From: DATKEG01 sp035544515
GTDB lineage: Bacteria; Acidobacteriota; Vicinamibacteria; Fen-336
Direction: 5' to 3'
DNA length: 7,547 nt
NCBI GenBank assembly: GCA_035544515.1
Contig: DATKEG010000025.1
Coordinates: forward strand, 1 to 7,547
Part shown: one piece after another, positions 6,351-7,547 of the stretch
How the letters are laid out: each line of letters begins with the position of its first letter
Position numbering within the stretch: position 1 is the stretch's first letter
The notes under the pieces: generated by a model
Databases searched by the model: none
The model's input: only the letters and a program-made list of their open reading frames with translations
Told to the model about the DNA's origin: nothing
Program-made: the position numbers and the translations under genes

Positions 6351-7547
6351 CTACACGCTGTCGTCGCGCCGCCCGTCGGAACGAGCGGTGCGGCCGAGCC
6401 GGGCCGCCGCGCGGATCAGGTCCGAGGGTTTCACCGGCTTGGCCAGGTGCTCGTCGTAACCGGCGGCCAGCGCCCGGGCGCGGTCCTCGGCACCCGCGTA
6501 GGCGGTGAGCGCCACGGCCCGGACCTGACCGCCCTGCGCGGCGGGCAGCGCTCGCAGACGCTGGATCAGGCTGTAGCCGTCCTCGCCCGGCATGGCGATG
6601 TCGCTGAGCAGCAGGTGAGGCCGCTCGGCCGTCACGGCCGCGAACGCCTCGGTGGCGGTGCCGAACGCCTTCACGCTCGCTCCCGACTGGCGCAGCAACA
6701 GGCACATCGCCTCGCGCGCGTCGGCCTCGTCGTCCACCAGGAAGACGCGAAGGCCGCTCAGCTCCGCGGGCTCGCTCTCCGCGGGCGCTTCCGGCGGCCG
6801 GGGGCTGCGCAGGTCCAGCGGCACCGTCACGGTGAACGTGGTGCCCCGATCCACACCCGGGCTGGCGGCCTGGATCGTGCCGCCGTGCCGCTCCACCAGG
6901 TGCCGGGCGATCGACAGGCCGAGTCCCAGGCCCTTGTGGCGGCGCGTGGTGGTGCTGTCGGCCTGGGTGAAGCGCTCGAACACGTGCGGCAGGAACTCGG
7001 GCGCGATGCCCACGCCCGTGTCGGCCACCACGAGCCGGGCGTGGTCACCCACGCGCGAGAGCGCGACTTCCACGGCGCCTTCCCGGGGCGTGAACTTCAC
7101 CGCGTTGGAGATCAGGTTCGCGGCCACCTGCTGCAGCCGCGCCGGATCGCCGTCGACGGGCGGCAGGCCCGGCGCCAGGCGCACGTTCAACTCCACGCCG
7201 CGCGCCGCCGCGCCGAGCCGAGCCGATTCCACGGCCGCCGCCACCACCGCGGCGAGGTCCGTGGCCCGGCGCTCCACGCGCAGCTTGCCCGTGACGATGC
7301 GGGAGACGTCGAGCAGGTCGTCGATGAGCTGGGCCAGGCTGCGGACGCTGCGCTCGATCATGTCGAGCGCTCGCTCGTCGGCGCGGCCCTCACCCGCCGC
7401 GGCGCGAAGGAGCTGCGTCCAGATGAGGATGGCGCCCAGAGGCGTGCGCAGCTCGTGCGAGGCGACGGCCAGGAACTCCTCCCTGCCGCGCGCCTCCTGG
7501 GCCGCCGCGCGGCGCGCCGTCCGCTCCCGGCGCGCGGCCCGCGCGCG
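6351..7547 (-). CDS. Hybrid sensor histidine kinase with C-terminal receiver domain, 5' partial
   Basis: The minus-strand frame is open through the right window edge; 398 residues are visible. The Met codon at 7359-7361 lies downstream of the H-box and cannot be the true start. In order from the edge: an Arg/Ala-rich, probably helical linker (1-22); the HisKA domain with 'SHELRTPL', phospho-accepting His at residue 31 (7455-7457); HATPase_c with N-box 'ANLISNAVKF' (143-152), 'DTGVG' from 176 and 'KGLGLGL' at 205-211; a Pro/Glu-rich linker; then a REC domain with 'VDDE' (acidic pair 272-273), phospho-acceptor D316 in 'SDIAMPGEDG', T348 and K370. All catalytic residues seen are intact. The sensor region lies outside the window, so the signal and membrane topology are unknown. 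It is followed after 277 bp by the NtrC-family regulator on the same strand, its likely partner. No HPt domain is visible. Confidence 0.93.
   Translation of the reverse strand, partial: RARAARRERTARRAAAQEARGREEFLAVASHELRTPLGAILIWTQLLRAAAGEGRADERALDMIERSVRSLAQLIDDLLDVSRIVTGKLRVERRATDLAAVVAAAVESARLGAAARGVELNVRLAPGLPPVDGDPARLQQVAANLISNAVKFTPREGAVEVALSRVGDHARLVVADTGVGIAPEFLPHVFERFTQADSTTTRRHKGLGLGLSIARHLVERHGGTIQAASPGVDRGTTFTVTVPLDLRSPRPPEAPAESEPAELSGLRVFLVDDEADAREAMCLLLRQSGASVKAFGTATEAFAAVTAERPHLLLSDIAMPGEDGYSLIQRLRALPAAQGGQVRAVALTAYAGAEDRARALAAGYDEHLAKPVKPSDLIRAAARLGRTARSDGRRDDSV

Noticed and set aside
6073..6705. 210-codon minus-strand frame across the end of the kinase gene
   Set aside because: It is a shifted frame over the kinase receiver domain, rich in Arg, Pro and Gly, with no recognisable domain of its own.
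7359..7361. ATG at 7361 as the start of the kinase gene
   Set aside because: The upstream in-frame sequence encodes the H-box with the phospho-accepting His, which the protein needs; the true start is beyond 7547.

Overview
This is a GC-rich window (about 70% G+C in the genes, about 60% in the one intergenic gap) from a diderm bacterium. An outer-membrane Omp85 barrel protein, a hybrid sensor kinase and a sigma-54 activator together fit phyla such as Acidobacteriota, Myxococcota or Methylomirabilota. The window has no rRNA or other marker that would settle the taxon.

Layout. Positions 3-4745 (+) carry one very long reading frame, open at the left window edge. It joins TamB-type repeats and the TamB C-terminal (DUF490) domain to a TamA/BamA-type protein made of POTRA domains and a 16-strand-type Omp85 barrel. 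Positions 4742-6073 (-) encode an NtrC-family sigma-54-dependent response regulator (REC, AAA+, Fis-type HTH). Its stop codon overlaps that of the fusion gene tail to tail in a shared CTAG. Positions 6074-6350 are a 277-bp gap holding a near-consensus sigma-54 (-24/-12) promoter that reads toward the regulator, with an 8-bp inverted repeat just upstream of it. Positions 6351-7547 (-) carry the 3' part of a hybrid histidine kinase (HisKA, HATPase_c, C-terminal REC), open at the right window edge.

How the parts relate. The kinase and regulator are same-strand neighbours and probably form one phosphorylation pathway. The sigma-54 promoter in front of a sigma-54 activator suggests autoregulation, or cross-regulation by another activator. 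The TamB-TamA fusion has no evident functional link to the pair beyond being its convergent neighbour. The order TamB then TamA is topologically sensible: one chain could run from the inner membrane, across the periplasm, into the outer membrane. The fusion and the sigma-54 promoter are the two observations most worth checking. No mobile elements, CRISPR arrays or RNA genes were seen.
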